Source: CANLBN01 sp965230205 | GTDB taxonomy: Bacteria; Pseudomonadota; Gammaproteobacteria; Pseudomonadales; Cellvibrionaceae | NCBI GenBank assembly: GCA_965230205.1 | Contig: OZ245996.1 | Span: forward strand, 1,798,001 to 1,862,000 | Direction of reading: 5' to 3' | Length of the DNA: 64,000 nt | Shown: one piece after another, positions 62,585 to 64,000 of the stretch | Position numbering within the stretch: the first letter of the stretch is position 1 | How the letters are laid out: every line of letters starts with the position of its first letter | Position numbers and translations under genes: made by a program | Notes under the pieces: model-generated | Told to the model about the DNA's origin: nothing | Databases searched by the model: none | What the model saw: the letters and a program-made list of their open reading frames with translations, nothing else

Positions 62585-63862
62585 ATGTTAGTTGGAATTA
62601 TTGGTGCTGGCCCAGCCGGATGCGCATTAAGCTGCTTTCTTGCAGAAAGGGGCGTGCAATCTCTAGTATTCGATAATGATAAGCGCCCTGATTTATTGGT
62701 GGGAGAGTCGCTGGTACCTGCTGTCATGCCGCACCTCAGACGTTTGGGCATCGAATCTGAGGTGGCTCAAATCTCTGCCAAAAAATATGGTGCAGCGCTT
62801 CGTCATCCCAATGGTCAGCGTGTTGATTTCAAGTTTCGACATTTTAATCGTCATGTGCCCAACTATTCCTACAATATTCCTCGGCCAGAGTTTGATCGTG
62901 TGCTGCGCTGCCGTGCTGAGGCAATGGGGGTGCGCTTTGTCCATCACCGAGCAAAAGTTGAGGCCTCACAATCACCGGATAGAGAAATACAGCTTTCTGA
63001 ATCGTCTTTAAACGTTGCTAACCTATCTCAACACCCTGATATCTTGGTTGATGCGACAGGGCGACATCGTTTATTTAGTCGAGTCTTAGGTTTGTCTGCA
63101 ACAGAGGGCAAGCGAGATGATGTCTCCTATTTCGCCCACTACGATAATTTTGACTCAGATGTTGCTGTTGAAGGGCAGGTAGTTTTATCTGTCATTGACT
63201 CGGGTTGGTCTTGGCAAATCCCTCTTAAAAATGCGTTATCGGTTGGAGTTGTTATCGATAAAAAGGTAGCGCCTCGCTATGGTGACACACCTGAACAGCG
63301 ACTAGAAAATATTATCAACGCCGATTCAGTCTTATCTTATAGCGGTAGGAACCGACAACGGAAAACCAAGGTAATGTCTTACAGTAATTATCAACTGTTA
63401 AGCGAACGAGGCTTTGGTCGAGGTTGGGTTTTATTAGGTGATGCCTATGGCTTTGTCGATCCGATGTTGTCTCCAGGCTTATTTATGGCTTTAGAGTCTG
63501 CGGCATTGTTGGATAAGTATGTTTTTTCAAAAACGCTGGTTTCCTCAGCAGAAGCCGGTTTAAAAAAGTACTGCCAGGAAGTGAATCACTGGCATGAGTC
63601 TTGGGATAAAGTGATTGAATATTTTTATGATGGTCGCTTGCTTGGTCTATTTGAAGCGGGCCAAAATGTGGCTAAGAATGCGTCTAAATGGTCGCCTAAT
63701 CGACTATTAGAATGGCATATTCGGCGAGTTATTTCTTCTATGGTGTCTGGTACCGCAACTCGCTCTACCTATAATCAGCAAGCACTTTACTACAGTTGTG
63801 AGCATCTTTTGTCTGAGGATATTGTGGCAGATGATTATAAAATTAAATCTATCATGGTTTAA
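62585..63862 (+). CDS. Flavin-dependent halogenase-like protein 2
   Basis: 425-residue FAD protein. FAD-binding GIIGAGPAGCALSCFLAERG is at 4-23, followed by GESLVPAVMPHLRRLGI and SAKKYGAALRHPNG, where related halogenases carry the catalytic lysine. The WxWxIP hallmark is present as WSWQIP at 208-213, and GDAYGFVDPMLSPG binds FAD in the second half. Shorter than the protein at 37217 and only distantly similar to it, so it is not a recent duplicate. It could chlorinate or brominate the aryl head at a second site, or act as a related oxidase. Confidence 0.75.
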   Translation: MLVGIIGAGPAGCALSCFLAERGVQSLVFDNDKRPDLLVGESLVPAVMPHLRRLGIESEVAQISAKKYGAALRHPNGQRVDFKFRHFNRHVPNYSYNIPRPEFDRVLRCRAEAMGVRFVHHRAKVEASQSPDREIQLSESSLNVANLSQHPDILVDATGRHRLFSRVLGLSATEGKRDDVSYFAHYDNFDSDVAVEGQVVLSVIDSGWSWQIPLKNALSVGVVIDKKVAPRYGDTPEQRLENIINADSVLSYSGRNRQRKTKVMSYSNYQLLSERGFGRGWVLLGDAYGFVDPMLSPGLFMALESAALLDKYVFSKTLVSSAEAGLKKYCQEVNHWHESWDKVIEYFYDGRLLGLFEAGQNVAKNASKWSPNRLLEWHIRRVISSMVSGTATRSTYNQQALYYSCEHLLSEDIVADDYKIKSIMV

Positions 63863-63952
63863 CAATGGTTAATGGCAGTAAAGCGTTTTAACTAAAATAT
63901 GTCGTTTGAAAAATAACAAGAAATATTGAATATTTAAGGAAATTATTGCTCT

Positions 63953-64000
63953 ATGGCTTTTCTGAAAAACGTTCTTCTGTTGTCTAGCCTCTTATCCTTT
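63953..64000 (+). CDS. Start of a further gene (truncated at right edge)
   Basis: An ATG at 63953 with TAAGGA about 14 bases upstream opens a frame that runs to the window edge: 16 residues reading MAFLKNVLLLSSLLSF, which looks like a signal peptide. It follows the halogenase gene on the same strand. Function cannot be inferred. Confidence 0.5.
   Translation, partial: MAFLKNVLLLSSLLSF

Overview
The window reads as one chromosomal stretch of an AT-leaning gammaproteobacterium, most likely marine. The evidence is the family mix: a ParC of E. coli-like length, a DctBD/DctPQM system with a sigma-54 promoter, chromosomal DnaT-like and lambda P-like replication proteins, and a gammaproteobacterial aryl polyene pathway. 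I cannot name the genus. I see no rRNA, tRNA, CRISPR array, transposase or phage structural gene.

Layout. 1-2949: the end of an unrecognised gene, a MITE-like element and parC. 3186-9816: the C4-dicarboxylate two-component pair dctB-dctD, a sigma-54 promoter, and the TRAP transporter dctP-dctQ-dctM. 9872-21617: a glycerol catabolism locus with gap, glpD and glpR on the minus strand, and glpK plus an ABC glycerol importer (glpS, glpT, glpP, glpQ, a DUF2160 gene, glpV) on the plus strand. Its intergenic regions carry repeated sites resembling DeoR/GlpR half-sites. 21732-23688: a lambda P-like helicase-loader gene behind a DnaT-like gene with four tandem repeats. 23941-35032: mostly solitary housekeeping or accessory genes: VOC, DUF4197, a TetR/oxidoreductase pair with two exact operators, a chemoreceptor, SIMPL, radA followed by a second MITE-like element, RidA, a transglutaminase-like protein, and a divergent DJ-1/MocR pair.

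35167-63862 is the main attraction: an aryl polyene gene set in two arms. The left arm (plus strand, 35167-43293) has two ketosynthases, a chain-length factor, two dehydratases, a glycosyltransferase, an acyltransferase, a membrane protein and a flavin-dependent halogenase-like protein. The right arm is divergent around 60 kb. Its minus-strand half holds a ketoreductase, MMPL exporter, LolA-like carrier, thioesterase, acyl carrier protein, acyltransferase and a XanB2-type chorismatase. Its plus-strand half holds a second acyl carrier protein, an AMP ligase, a small exported protein and a second halogenase-like flavoprotein. With XanB2 and no aromatic ammonia-lyase, the likely route is chorismate to hydroxybenzoate, activation on an acyl carrier protein, polyene extension, halogenation, then acylation/glycosylation and export to the outer membrane. 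That resembles the brominated xanthomonadins of Xanthomonas.

Between the arms (43380-53242) sits a sensory block: a PAS-GGDEF-EAL protein, a CheB-CheR fusion, a BLUF blue-light receptor, an anti-sigma/ECF sigma pair, a cytochrome P460-like protein and a DUF4892/OmpA protein. A light- or redox-linked control of the pigment is an attractive but unproven reading of this arrangement.
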